Positions 12,892-23,744 of a stretch of DNA of 64,000 bases are shown in pieces (positions within the stretch are counted from its first letter, which is position 1; each line of letters opens with the position of its first letter). A model generated the notes under the pieces. The model searched no databases, was not told where the DNA came from, and worked only from the letters and a program-made list of their open reading frames with translations. The DNA is from Uloborus plumipes (lineage: Eukaryota; Arthropoda; Arachnida; Araneae; Uloboridae): positions 1 through 64,000 of the forward strand of contig JAXGGA010002015.1 of the NCBI GenBank assembly GCA_038373865.1, written 5' to 3'. The translations under genes were made by a program, and so were the position numbers.

Positions 12892-13350
12892 TATTCACAA
12901 TTTTGGTTGAGGGCAGTACTAATTGAAGGGCTTGGATGATGAAGGGGCTAAGTTACATTTTAAAATATGAACACTCTCTACAATGGTCAGCAACGGATAC
13001 AAGTAAGTAAATAAAACTTGGTACATCAAACAGTAGATGTTCATTAGACCGATTTCATACGCACATTAATGACAAAACCAGTTAAACAAAAAAAAGCTGC
13101 AACAACTACAATAAAACTTTGAACTTTAATTACTCGCAATTTCTGTTTTATCGCATAATCCCTTCATCTCCCAAGCCCTTTAAATCTAGAAACCCGCTCC
13201 GTAGACCTCTGAAAATGTGCTTCGAAGTTGAGCGGTTGCGTTTTTCTTGATGTTCTCTATGTCCTGAAATCGTTGCCTTTTCAGAGTCCAACACATTTTC
13301 ACGTTTTTATGCATTCCTATACACTTTCGACGTTCCTACACATTTCTACA
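12892..13350. other. Spacer, nothing recognised
   Basis: No coding or RNA feature was seen. The 65-codon frame at 13228-13425 runs into the family B fragment and has no domain. Confidence 0.4.
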
Positions 13351-13634
13351 ATTTTACAGTTTATTACTGCAAAGTTGGAAATTTTACAGTTTGTTGCCGT
13401 AAAGCTTAGCTGTATTATACTGTAAAAACAACAGTATAATACTAGAAGCAGAGGTTCCAGTTTAAAGCTGTAAAATGCACTGTAATAAACTGTTAAATTA
13501 GTAATTTTACTGTTTATTACTGTTAAATTGGCAATTTTACAGTTTATTACTGAAAATTAGCATTTTTTACAGTTTATTACCATAAAATTAGCTGCATTGC
13601 ACTGTAATAAAAGCAACGTTCATTTTTTACAGTG
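13351..13634. mobile_element. Family B MITE, copy 1 (5' truncated)
   Basis: Carries the internal TTTTACAGTTTATTACTGTA modules of family B and the right terminus CATTTTTTACAGTG. The left terminus is missing. Confidence 0.65.
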
Positions 13635-15208
13635 CATTAACTACTCGTGCAGTTCAGGAATTTAACAGACACACCTCAACTTAAGACTATACTTAAGCAA
13701 CTTAAAACAACTTCAGACTACTCTGAAACGGCCTCGATTTCAGAGCGTAGAGGACACAGAGAATGCGGGAGATGATTATTTTTAGAAAAATTACAAACAT
13801 AATTGTGTTTTATTACGTCTTCCGTTGTATTAGCCCCAGTCAATGAATTTAACAGACAGACCTTGTATTTTGGAGTACCCCAGACTAGACACTCGCGTAT
13901 ACTTAGGTTAAGGTTACTGCTGTATACCAAGAAGCTTATTTTAATAGAAACCAATCAATTTTTCTGCATAAAAACTGGACTGAATAATTAAGGTTTGAGT
14001 TTTTTAGAAACCGAAAGCGCGAAAAATAAATAACTCTTTCAAGTGAGCTAGTTTCCAGTCACAGAAATAAATCGGAAACATGGCCTAGTGTTTCCTCCTC
14101 ACAAGCGACCTGTCTCCATAATTGGTGCACTATACCAATTCGAACTAAATAAATAATGGATACTTTTTTTCTTCACTCGAACTTGTCACGTTTCCGTCGC
14201 TGTCATATTCAATACGCGAACATAATTTTGCGCCCCAGTAAACATCCCCCTTTTCCAGCTTACATATCGGAATCATTATGCCTTATAAAGTATCCCAGCA
14301 ACGCACTGTTAATCTTTGCTAATTTGATCGAATGGAAGAATTGTTCCATTGCGTGGTACCGGCAGCGATGTGGCTGCGATTGCTGTACCAGAACAGCTTC
14401 CGAGTTGTTTTTGTCGGAGATTTTCTGTTTTTTTATCCATGTGTTTTGACGCGCAGTTATTTCCAATTAGTTTTGAAGATTTGTATTATTGTAGATGAAA
14501 ATTACCTTTCTGCTTGCGATATTCTGGAGGGAAAGTACTAACGAATTTTCTGGAGTACACGTGAGTTATTATTTGTTTTATGCATGTAATTAATGTTCAT
14601 GTATCCATTGCTCACTGGCAAGATTTATTCATTGCTACTACAATATAAGAAAAAATAGTCTGCTTTGATAACTGTTGGCTTTTATCGTTTAAATTAATAG
14701 TATATGATAGTTAATTTAACAGTCTTTTCTTTTGAATTTGAAATTTCTATGATGTGACTGTTAGTGAACCGTTCATGATCCATTACGCGTTATTTGTTTA
14801 AACTAACTTTGTGGCGCAGTTCTCAAAAAAGAATGTTTAATTCTGATTGAAGACAATCATTATTACTTTTTTGTTCTTTTTTGAATTTTTAATTTCAATC
14901 AATTATTTTGATTATTTTTTTTTATGATTTCTGAGGTGTGTCGCTATTGCTGTATATGATCAATATCTCTCACTCTCTCTCGTTCCCTCTATCGATCTAT
15001 CTGCAAGATAGATAGATAAATACATGATTTTTTTAGATGAAAATACCGAAATGATATTAATCTAAAATAATATGTATGATTCTATAGGTAGATAAATATC
15101 TTGAGTTTTTAAAATGAAAATATCTAAATGATATATATCTAAGATGTTAAATCTAATTTGCCAAAATATGTTGAAACCACAATATAACAAATTCTATTTA
15201 AATGGACA
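13635..15208. other. Spacer with possible weak exon candidates
   Basis: The stretch 14156-14570 is less AT-rich than its surroundings, has overlapping 60-97 codon frames on both strands, and is followed by a donor-like GTGAGT at 14567. None of the frames resembles a known protein, so I do not call a gene. A GATA/CTAT microsatellite lies at about 14990-15030. Confidence 0.3.
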
Positions 15209-15617
15209 TCTGTATATATAAAAATGGATGAATGTATATATATTTGTTTGCATGCTTGTTCCTTATACAAATCCAGTTTTCGTCCAATTTTCATCAAACT
15301 TGGCACACAGGTTCCTTGGTGCACTAGAATTCACATAGGCGGGGTTTTGAAAGTTTCAAAAAATCCAAAAAGCTTAAAATTCAAAATTTTTCTCTCAAAA
15401 GGGCCATTTTCTTGCACTTTTGAAGAGATAGAGTAATAGAGATATAATAAGCCTTTAAGAATACAAATTGATAAAATTTAACACATTTAAATATGAGTAA
15501 TTTCCAACAAAGATTACGATTGACAACGAATTATCAAATTAAGGCTCACCTATTTCATTTTAGCATGAAATAAATTAAACATAATGCAATACCGGGCAAC
15601 GCCGGGTAATAAGCTAG
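15209..15617 (+). mobile_element. Short non-autonomous Helitron, copy 2
   Basis: Starts TCTGTATATATAAAAATGG after an A and ends GGGTAATAAGCTAG before a T, with the CCGG hairpin upstream of CTAG. It is collinear with 3547-4017, differing mainly in the length of the 5' TA/TGTT microsatellite. Confidence 0.65.
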
Positions 15618-16265
15618 TTGTTAACAGGCAGTTATTTGCCAATCAAGATAATGTTAGTGTTTTATTTGGTTTATTTTGAATATTTTATGAATATAATGAT
15701 GCACCTGCAAGATTCATCTGTCATCTAGCCTATGATTTTCTTATTAGCTAATAGAAGCAAACCAATAGCTAGTTCTTTTCAGGCGGCTGTTGATATTCCT
15801 TAAATACTACTAACTTAAAGGGAAAAAGATAAAACAAGGAGGTTAAAGGAATAGGTGTTATTCTCTCATCCAAATGATTATTTCGTTTACTAATAGCCTT
15901 AACATTCACTTTATTTGTGTTTAACTTTTCCCGGCTTTATTGTCTCTAACCTCTTCAATGTATTTCAATGATTTCATTATTCAACAACAACCTGCTGTGT
16001 GTTGGTCATATTGTATAGATTTTTGAAAATATTTTTAACGCTTAATTATAGAGAAATTTATGTTGGCTTAAACTGGCAAGAGTTACATGTAATTTGTTTT
16101 TGTGCATGTATAAATCTTTTATTTATTTATTTATTTTTTTAATTTTATTTTTTGCATTTTGTGTGTGCGTTCTCCATTAACTTAGTACTAAGTATAGGTT
16201 TTTTCAAAATCAGTCAACATTGAAAGTGAACTCAAAATAAGTTATTCGTTCTTTGAACAAAAGGA
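15618..16265. other. AT-rich spacer
   Basis: No coding, RNA or repeat structure was recognised. Confidence 0.4.
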
Positions 16266-16758
16266 ATCTGATATGGACCCCACACTACTTCTTTTTACGT
16301 GTAAATTTCTTAATAGATGTCTTAGGTGTTAAAATAGTGCTTAGAGTGAACAAGATAACAATTCGAACAGAGTCACAACTAGTTGTCCACGAAACAATGC
16401 AAAAAAAAAAAAAAAAAAAATGTTTTACAATGATTAATATTCTAAATATCGCCGATTTTAACATCATTCAGTGGATTTTTAGCGAAATATCGCCAATAGC
16501 GCCAAATTGAACCCAAATTCAAAAAATATTTTTCCGCCAAATTTGTCACCAACTTGGCAATATGTCGCCAACTTGGCGTTGAACACTTTGTGACCAAAAG
16601 CTTGGCGATATATCGCCAATTGGTAGCACCAATTCATAGCACTTAAATCTGCATTGAAATTAACACTGATTCACACCCAAAAAGGGGTAATACACTCCCT
16701 TGGGAACATTCGAAAGCAACCACAAGCGGAGGTGCACAACTAGACCCCTCTCAGAGAC
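16266..16758 (+). repeat. Family A copy 2, left part
   Basis: Begins ATCTGATATGGACCCCACAC and continues as family A to CTCAGAGAC, where the Foldback-like element is inserted. The right part resumes at 19900. Confidence 0.7.
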
Positions 16759-16769
16759 GGTTTGGGGTC

Positions 16770-17336
16770 AAAATGTCGCGGCCGAAATGTCGCGGGCCAA
16801 AATGTCGCGGCCAAAATGTCGCCGAGCCAAAATGTCGCGGGCTAAAATGTCGCGGGCAAAAATGTCGCCGGTCCAAAATGTCGCCGAGCCAAAATGTCGC
16901 GGGCTAAAATGTCGCGGGCCAAAATGTCGCCGGTCCAAAATGTCGCGGGCTAAAATGTCGCGGGCAAAAATGTCGCCGGTCCAAAATGTCGCCGGTCCAA
17001 AATGTCGCGGGCTAAAATGTCGCGGGCCAAAATGTCGCCGGTCCAAAATGTCGCCGAGCCAAAATGTCGCGGGCTACAATGTCGCGGGCCAAAATGTCGC
17101 CGGTCCAAAATGTCGCCTGTCCAAAATGTCGCGGGCCAAAATGTCGCGTGGTCAAAATGTCGCCGGTCAAAAATGTCGCCGGGCCAGAATGTCGCCGGTC
17201 AAAAATGTCGCCGGTCAAAAATGTCGCCAGGCCAAAATGTCGCCGATCAAAAATGTCGCCGGTCTAAAATGTCGCCGGTCTAAAATGTCGCCGGTCCAAA
17301 ATAACGCCGGTCCAAAATATATCCGTTCCAAAATGA
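16770..17336 (+). repeat. Left terminal array of AAAATGTCGC units
   Basis: Roughly 36 units. Because the units lack stop codons, they create long open frames on both strands, including the longest frame in the window (213 codons at 16700-17341, a repeating MSRAK / NVAGPKCR pattern). These should not be annotated as proteins. Confidence 0.85.
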
Positions 17337-17619
17337 CGTAAGTGTATAGTACAGATTGAATGTTTCCAGTAATTCACAAATTCAATGCAGCTTAATTATG
17401 TAGCTCAATTTTACTAATAAGCTTGTCACGATATGATAAATACACCTGTTTAGTAACTTTTTTTAAACGTAGCAGCTTAGAAAATTAGCTTAAGTTATTA
17501 ACAAAAATGTAACTAAATTGATTTCTTCTAAAGCTTAAATTACTTCAGTACCAAAATAATGCCATAGTTTTTTCAGGGCTGTACTTAGGGCCCAGGGACG
17601 CTAAATTTCTTCCTTTTTT

Positions 17620-17990
17620 AATACGCTTTTACTAGTTTCACAAGTAGGTTTTTTTGTTTGTTCGTTTGTATGTATGTAACTCTGAGTCAAAAATAAAATT
17701 CACGCTCTTTACAAACGTATAAAAGTAATTTGTTTAATACCATTATTATTACTAAAGGCTAAACTATATTGAATGTTGATGTATAATAAGTGCATTTGAC
17801 ATTAGTTCTGAGTTGGGCATCGATCGTCCACAAAATGCATATTATAAGTGCATGTAAACTTAGCGGATATTCAACAGTTTTTAAAATCTTCTTTTGAATT
17901 TGATTTACTCTAAAAGCGTATTTTTTAGTTTTTTAAACTACATTTAGGATTATTTGTTTTTTTTCACACAAAGAAATTAAACAAATAAAT
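17620..17990 (+). repeat. Dispersed repeat I, copy inside the Foldback-like element
   Basis: Matches 40625-41040: both contain CTTTTA-TAGTTTCACA, ATGTATGTAACTCTGA, ACTAAAGGCTA and AAAAGCGTATTTTTTAGTTT in the same order. So the interior of the Foldback-like element carries, or has captured, a dispersed repeat. Confidence 0.55.
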
Positions 17991-19251
17991 TTGCCGTAAA
18001 GGCATTTTTTTTGCAAAAACGGAATACCGTTTAATCACCGCGTAGCCGGCAATTTTCTTATAGAACATTTTCTTTAAGAGTTGTTTGGGGACGTTTGAAA
18101 TCAAATTAGTTCATGGAATTATTGCTTTCTTTGTAACAACTGAGTGGTGGAAGGGGAGGTGAAATGTCAAGAGAAAAAATGGTATTATACTCAACTCCAC
18201 ATTTAAATACTGATTGTAACGAAGGTACAGAACCATGTCTGAGCTGATTAACGGCAGAAATGAATAAGCATCTCTCCCTTTAAGACCATTCTACAAACAA
18301 AATTTTGTCTGAATACTTGCATTACTTCTTGATATACATCACTCACAAATAATGAAAAATAAAAAGTTCAATTGCTCTGCTTCCTCGATGATGTGGCATA
18401 TCTTCTGAAGGCTTCCTATGGGCCAATTTTTATTTTATTTCGTCTGAACCTTCTTCAGACATTAATCACGCTATGCTGAAAACGTTCCATTACATTCTTG
18501 CATGTAAAAACTTGGAAGAACTGGCGGCAAAAACCAATCAGCACTGAATCACATATTGGTTGGTACATGTATGTACCAAATTTCATTCTAATTTACGCAC
18601 TAAGTTTTGTGGTAGAGTCGCCCCCAAAAAATGGGTCACGCAGATACACACTTACACATTTTCCCTTAAAAAAATAAACGATAAAATTGAATTCCTCACA
18701 CGTCAGAAAGTGTAAATTCTTCCAAATTGACAATTTTTCACTGATCCAATACTTTCTTTTACACATTTTCTGAAGAAGAAAATAAAAGGACCTCTATTAT
18801 TTAAATAATATAGACTTGCTTTCGATCATGTAAGAAATTTTAACAGAAACCAAGTTTCAAACATTGTATATCTATCTTATTCATTTCACTGTTCTTCAAC
18901 TTCTTTTTTAACACACAAATTTTCCTTTCGATATCAATAAAACTTGGCTTGGGCTGCTAATCTATTCGTTTTTAAGTTGGTAGATAGCGAGTTACGGTGA
19001 AATAAGCTATTGTAAATAAATAACGTACGCTTGTTTGAAAACTATTTGTTTTTTGGAAAGCGCTCGAAACAGTTACAAGCCGAAAGGGTAAATTTTTTTT
19101 AGTATTTTTAAAAATTTTAGTCCATACTATCGTTAATGCACACGTTCATCAACAGCAATTAGCAATTTTTGCTAATTCGGTGTAAAAAAGCCTTTTCATA
19201 TATTTTAATTTTTGATACTAACTGTATCAATATCGGACCTTCTACATTTTT

Positions 19252-19890
19252 GTCTGACGACATTTGAACTGGCGACATTTTGGCCCGCGACATTTTTGAC
19301 CGGCGACATTTTTGACCTGCGACATTTTTGACCTGCGACATTTTGGACCTGCGACATTTTGAACCTGCGACATTTTTGACCGGCGACATTTTGGACCGGC
19401 GACATTTTAGACCGACGACATTTTTGATCGGCGACATTTTGGCCCGGCGACATTTTGGCCCGGCGACATTTTTGACCGGCGACATTTTAGCCCGCGACAT
19501 TTTGGCTCGGCGACATTTTGGACCGGCGACATTTTGGCCCGCGACATTTTAGCCCGCGACATTTTGGCTCGGCGACATTTTGGCTCGGCGACATTTTGGA
19601 CCGGCGACATTTTGGCCCGCCACATTTTAGCCCGCGACATTTTGGACCGGCGACATTTTGGACCGGCGACATTTTTGCCCGCGACATTTTAGCCCGCGAC
19701 ATTTTGGCTCGGCGACATTTTGGACCGGCGACATTTTTGCCCGCGACATTTTAGCCCGCGACATTTTGGACCGGCGACATTTTGGACCGGCGACATTTTT
19801 GCCCGCGACATTTTAGCCCGCGACATTTTGGCTCGGCGACATTTTGGCCGCGACATTTTGGCCCGCGACATTTCGGCCGCGACATTTTGG
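19252..19890 (-). repeat. Right terminal array (complement orientation)
   Basis: About 40 units reading GCGACATTTT on the plus strand. The unit order at the outer end mirrors the outer end of the left array. Open frames on both strands are repeat artefacts. Confidence 0.85.
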
Positions 19891-19899
19891 GCGTATACC

Positions 19900-20220
19900 C
19901 TCAGAGACTACATACCAAACTAGAAGCTTCTACGGCATATAGTTTTTGAGTTATGCGACACACATACATACATACATACATACGCACATACATACGTACA
20001 AACAGACGTCACGAGAAAACTCGTCGTAATTAACTCGGAGGTGGTTGAAAAAGGTTTTTCGGATGCTCATATGTTGGTGGGTACATATGCACGTGCTGAC
20101 AGGTCGAAAAAACGACTCAACATTCATTCGGGGGTGTGCAAAATCAAATTTAGACCCAAATTTGAGTGATTTTTTTTCGCGATCACAATACTTCCTTTAC
20201 TTCGTAAAAGGAATTAAAAA
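19900..20220 (+). repeat. Family A copy 2, right part
   Basis: Resumes at the duplicated CTCAGAGAC and runs through the ACAGACGTCACGAGAAAACT block to a 3' hairpin, CTTCCTTTACTTCGTAAAAG. A CATA microsatellite at 19964-19995 is expanded relative to the other copies. Confidence 0.7.
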
Positions 20221-20429
20221 TCTGTAGCGTTGGTAGGAATAAAATAAGCATAAATTTAGCAATTTTCATCTTTGCTAAGCTACACTTCAAAACTATCTAT
20301 TTATTTATTTATTTTTGACAGATATGTAAAAATATACATTCTGAGAGTAACTACATTTTTTAATTTGCTTCCTTTTCAAAAAAGAAAGAAAAGAAACGGG
20401 TAAATCATTGCCTCTTTTAGGTTTGTCTT

Positions 20430-20702
20430 CAGAGGCGCACCCATGAGGGGAGCTAAGGGGCGTAAGTCCCTTCCAGAAGCATGAAGATGACTCCCCCCCC
20501 TCCCCGATAAAGCCAAAGTGTTTAAAATTGCGTTTTTTGGACTTGATTGTTGGAGATTTGCAGAGAAATAGCCCCAACCCCCTTTTTATTTTCACTAAAA
20601 AATAACTTTAGTTTTTTTTATCTCTTAAGACTTCAAATGTGAAAATTTTCCGAAGGAGTTCCACTTAGCCCCTTCCAAAGAACAATCCTGGGTGCGCCAC
20701 TG
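20430..20702. mobile_element. hAT-like MITE, perfect 8-bp TSD
   Basis: Termini CAGAGGCGCACCCATGA and the complement of TCCTGGGTGCGCCACTG. TTTGTCTT flanks both sides (20422-20429, 20703-20710). CAGNGGCG ends plus an 8-bp duplication fit hAT. Length 273 bp; the 96-codon minus frame across it has no domain. Confidence 0.8.
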
Positions 20703-20710
20703 TTTGTCTT

Positions 20711-21670
20711 CAATCATTTTACCTCATTGTGTTATGTAAAACTAACAAAGATAGAGAAAATGAAATAAATTTTGAAAAATTAATAAGATCAATTTAAGAG
20801 CAGATAACTCAAAACTTACTAAACATTTTTTATGTTTCATTTTGTAACTGAGCATAAGCAGTATGTGTGATCTTTTACAGTTGAATATTGGCTCATCCAA
20901 TGTTTGGATGACGCTACTTTCATTCCTTCATCTATATTAACATATTTTGGAAGATTCTTTCTCTCTGACAATGGTCATTTAAACATATGTATTGAAGGTA
21001 AATAGTTTTTCTGCTGGAAAAGTTCATCAGAAAAACCTTTTAATAAATTTCCTTCCCTAGTACTGACCCGTATTCAATAACCAGCAGATAAATTGTCTGA
21101 AGTATGATGGTGTTTCCAGCTTGAGTTCTTTCTTATGTTTTGTTCTGATTTCCAGCTCCTTTTTTGCCCCAGTAATTAAACAAAAACAAGCTTTTATTTA
21201 TTTTTTTTTCATTTTTTGTATTTTTCCTAAAGACTTGCAGCTACCATTAGCACCACCCGTACCCTTACTTACCTTTATTTTTGTTCTATTTTCAAGTGCC
21301 TCAAAGCAAATTTTGTTTCTCCAGATGCTGGCTAGAGACGTCATGTCGAATTTCATGTCGTCTGTTTCTCAAATTAAAAAGAAAAAAAAGACAAGAATTC
21401 CTAAAATAATTAACTGTATTTTTTGGAATACATAAGTAGCTAAGCTTAACACTATGATCATTTTACTCCACTTTCCTTAAACTGTTCTGAAACGAAAAAT
21501 AAAATAAATACAATTTATAGAGGTACAGCAATGCTTTCTTATGGAAAAGAAAAGCTCATGTCTATTAACATTAGTAGGAATTTCGGATGAGAAAAGTAAT
21601 ACAGAAAAGCAAACTTCACAGTCTTATAGACTGAGGCAAACACAAAATCAAAAATGTTATCACTTTACAC
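20711..21670. other. AT-rich spacer
   Basis: No recognised feature. The 104-codon frame at 21121-21435 is low-complexity and hydrophobic, with no recognisable motif. Confidence 0.4.
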
Positions 21671-22176
21671 CAGTGGTTCACAAAAACATTTTTGGCCACA
21701 CGATTCTTAGTTCTTCACATTTACTTTAAAGAACTCTATTCTTGTTAAAATGACAAAAGGACAAAATGTTAACGATCTGGAAATCAAAAGATAATCATTC
21801 GCTATCATAATTACTTTCCTCTGTATAGAAAAAAAAATGGGAAAGAAATTTTAATCGAATATTCCGCCGAACACAGTTTGAGAATCGCTAAATCACAGGA
21901 ATCCCTAATCTTTCAGCTGAGTTGAGCGACGCGCTGATAATTCTAAGACCATGAGTTCAAATCCCGAAAATACTTCAGCAGAATTCTGGTAAAAATTTCC
22001 ATTAATTTTTAATGTAAACTCATTACTGGATTGTGGACTATGGTTCTGTTAAAATTAGGAAAGAAAACTTCCTTTTATGTCAGTAAATTAATCTAGTAAT
22101 TACTTTTTCTAGAAAGAAGAAACTTTTGGAGGAATCTTGAGCTAGGTTTCCGCGGAAAACACTTTGGGAATAGCTG
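21671..22176. mobile_element. hAT-like element with SINE/tRNA-like insert
   Basis: Left end CAGTGGTTCACAAA and right end TTTGGGAATAGCTG are hAT (Charlie-style) termini. The flanks are CTTTACAC (21663-21670) and CTTTGCAC (22177-22184), an 8-bp duplication with one mismatch. A second end-like sequence, TTTGAGAATCGCTA, occurs internally at about 21878-21891, so the element may be compound. Confidence 0.5.
21905..21972 (+). pseudogene. tRNA-like sequence (Ile-like), pseudogene or SINE head
   Basis: AGCTGAGTTGAGCGACGCGC resembles an A-box/D-arm with a shortened D-loop. It is followed by CTGATAA (possible GAT anticodon loop) and GAGTTCAAATCCC (B-box-like). The acceptor stem does not pair visibly. 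More likely a tRNA-derived SINE head or pseudogene than a working tRNA. Confidence 0.45.
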
Positions 22177-22235
22177 CTTTGCACTGAAACAATGTTGCCA
22201 AATAAAAAAGATTGTTTACAAACAGCGTGTAAAAA

Positions 22236-22272
22236 CAACGCCTCCTAAATACTTAGTATTTAGGAGGCGTTG
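22236..22272. repeat. Perfect 17-bp-arm hairpin
   Basis: CAACGCCTCCTAAATAC (22236-22252), then TTA, then its exact complement (22256-22272). It lies between the hAT-like element and family D. Confidence 0.8.
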
Positions 22273-22308
22273 GTAAAAATTAGTATGCATAGATAACAAG
22301 TACCTGGC

Positions 22309-23156
22309 GACCGAGCCCCGCTCGGTTAAAAAAAAGGAGATTTGTAAAACGTATTTTTTTCTGAAGTTCGAAGTACTTGCAATACATGCAGTACCTTTCG
22401 ATTTAGCCTCGGTTTAGGGGCGGTTACTTACTGCTTCGAAGTACTTATTTAGATAAACTTGAAAGGCATTTTTCAGTCCTTGGTTGCAATTACGCATTTA
22501 AAACAACCGTAATTTTGGAACTACTTTGATATATACCCCCCCAAGTCGGAAATTTGGCTACTTTTTTTCCTCGCCGAGCGAAATACCTGTTTTTGTTGTT
22601 CCCACAAAAAAATGTTGCCACAAAACTTTAAAAAAAACTCAAAAAATGGTACAAAATACAAGAAAATACTAAATTTGGCAACAGTAAAAACCTAAAAGCT
22701 GAAAAAACCGGAATTGGCAACACTAAAATTTGAAACAGCAACCCTTAAAAGTCCGTAGGGAAAGCCAGATTTGGCGCATATTTTTTTTGGGGGGGGGGGT
22801 ATATTAAAGTTATACCGTAATTTATTCTTAAAAACACAACCGAATTTGGATAAGACATTATCATCATCATCTTTACATTTCAAAATCAATAACAATTCTA
22901 ACGTTGCCAAAACTCGTTTGCCAAACACCATAAAAATTTAAATGTACGCTGATGTGATTAAATATGAAACCGGAGAATAGGGACACTGCATCCATTCTCA
23001 TCAACCTCTCCCGCGCCTTCGGTGCCAGATGAAATGAAATGAAATGAAAAATATGAAACCCATTGTTATAATAAAACGTGGTTGCTATGAAACAGTAACA
23101 ATGATAGTAATCATAAAGAAAATAGTGAAAAGAAAGCTTCTCAAATTTTTAATGAA
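22309..23156 (+). repeat. Dispersed repeat family D, copy 1
   Basis: Begins with the small hairpin ACCGAGCCCCGCTCGGT and is collinear with 33229-34327: GAAGTACTTATTTAGATA, GGTTGCAATTACGCATT, ACGCTGATGTGATTAAATAT, ACGTGGTTGCTATGAAACAG. It carries a SINE insertion at 22972-23048. No coding capacity, and class unknown. Confidence 0.6.
22972..23048 (+). mobile_element. Truncated SINE insertion with 12-bp TSD
   Basis: The segment is flanked by AAATATGAAACC (22960-22971 and 23049-23060, with the tail merging into the repeat). The empty site is visible in family D copy 2 at about 34218. It ends in a (GAAAT)n tail and contains CCTCCCGCGCCTTCGG-like sequence, also present in the longer minus-strand SINE at 33421. 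A 5'-truncated retroposed SINE copy. Confidence 0.75.
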
Positions 23157-23219
23157 GACACCAAAAACGGTTTTTTTTTTGTGAAAACCCGAGTTTTTAC
23201 AGAAAAAACGCCGATGTAG

Positions 23220-23377
23220 ATGCGACATTTTGGCCCGCGACATTTTAGCCCGCGATATTTTGGCTCGGCGACATTTTTGCCCGCGACATTTTAGCCCGCG
23301 ACATTTTGGCTCGGCGACATTTTGGCCGCGACATTTTGGCCCGCGACATTTCGGCCGCGACATTTTGGGCGTATACC
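23220..23377 (-). mobile_element. Solo Foldback-like terminus
   Basis: About ten GCGACATTTT units followed by the same end, GGGCGTATACC, seen at 19899. It supports that end as the true element boundary. The rest of the element is missing on the left and no target duplication was found. Confidence 0.75.
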
Positions 23378-23744
23378 ATTACGGTCTGCTTTCTGAGACT
23401 GTTCCTGCTCAAATCCTTTTGTTCATTTTATCCCATCCGGCCCTCCTGACTTTCATTTTAGTTATTATGTCAGTATATTTCAAGGTAAAATAACTAGGAG
23501 TTTTGCATAAGTTTCTATTTTCATTAAAGTAATGCTGCTTTTGTTTTTAGCCTACTTTCCCGTTAAAAACAAAAGAAAGACGAAAAAAGTATTAAAAGTA
23601 GCTTAATGCAACTAAAAAATATCGCCAAGTCCAAAAAATATCGCCAAGTTAAAAAAATAAAGAGGTAAAATGAATATCGAAAAATTAAAAATTTGAAAGT
23701 AGGGTATTGAGATGGGGAATTTGTGTGTCGGTCTGTCGGTCTGT

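Larger units (their letters stand above)
16759..19899. mobile_element. Foldback (FB/MULE-NOF)-like element with tandem-array inverted termini
   Basis: A 3141-bp insertion in family A copy 2, flanked by CTCAGAGAC at 16750-16758 and 19900-19908 (9-bp duplication). Each terminus is an array of ~15-16 bp units (AAAATGTCGC plus GGGCC, GGGCT, CGGTCC or CGAGCC). The left array reads in one orientation (16770-17336) and the right in the opposite orientation (19252-19890). The outer ~100 bp of the two arrays are near-identical after complementation. The extreme ends (GGTTTGGGGTC and GGGCGTATACC) share only a GGT start. The ~1.9 kb interior has no long frame. Long inverted termini made of tandem repeats plus a 9-bp target duplication are the hallmarks of Drosophila FB elements. 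The superfamily is inferred, as no transposase is present. Confidence 0.7.

Noticed and set aside
16770..19890. CRISPR-like regular repeats
   Set aside because: Units are contiguous 15-16 bp tandem copies without unique spacers, in eukaryotic DNA, and form inverted transposon termini.
21905..21972. Functional tRNA gene
   Set aside because: The A-box/D-loop is shortened, no acceptor stem pairs and it sits inside a hAT-like element; a pseudogene or SINE head is more likely.
22236..22272. Hairpin as a transcription terminator
   Set aside because: A rho-independent-type reading is not meaningful in this eukaryotic context, and there is no gene next to it.
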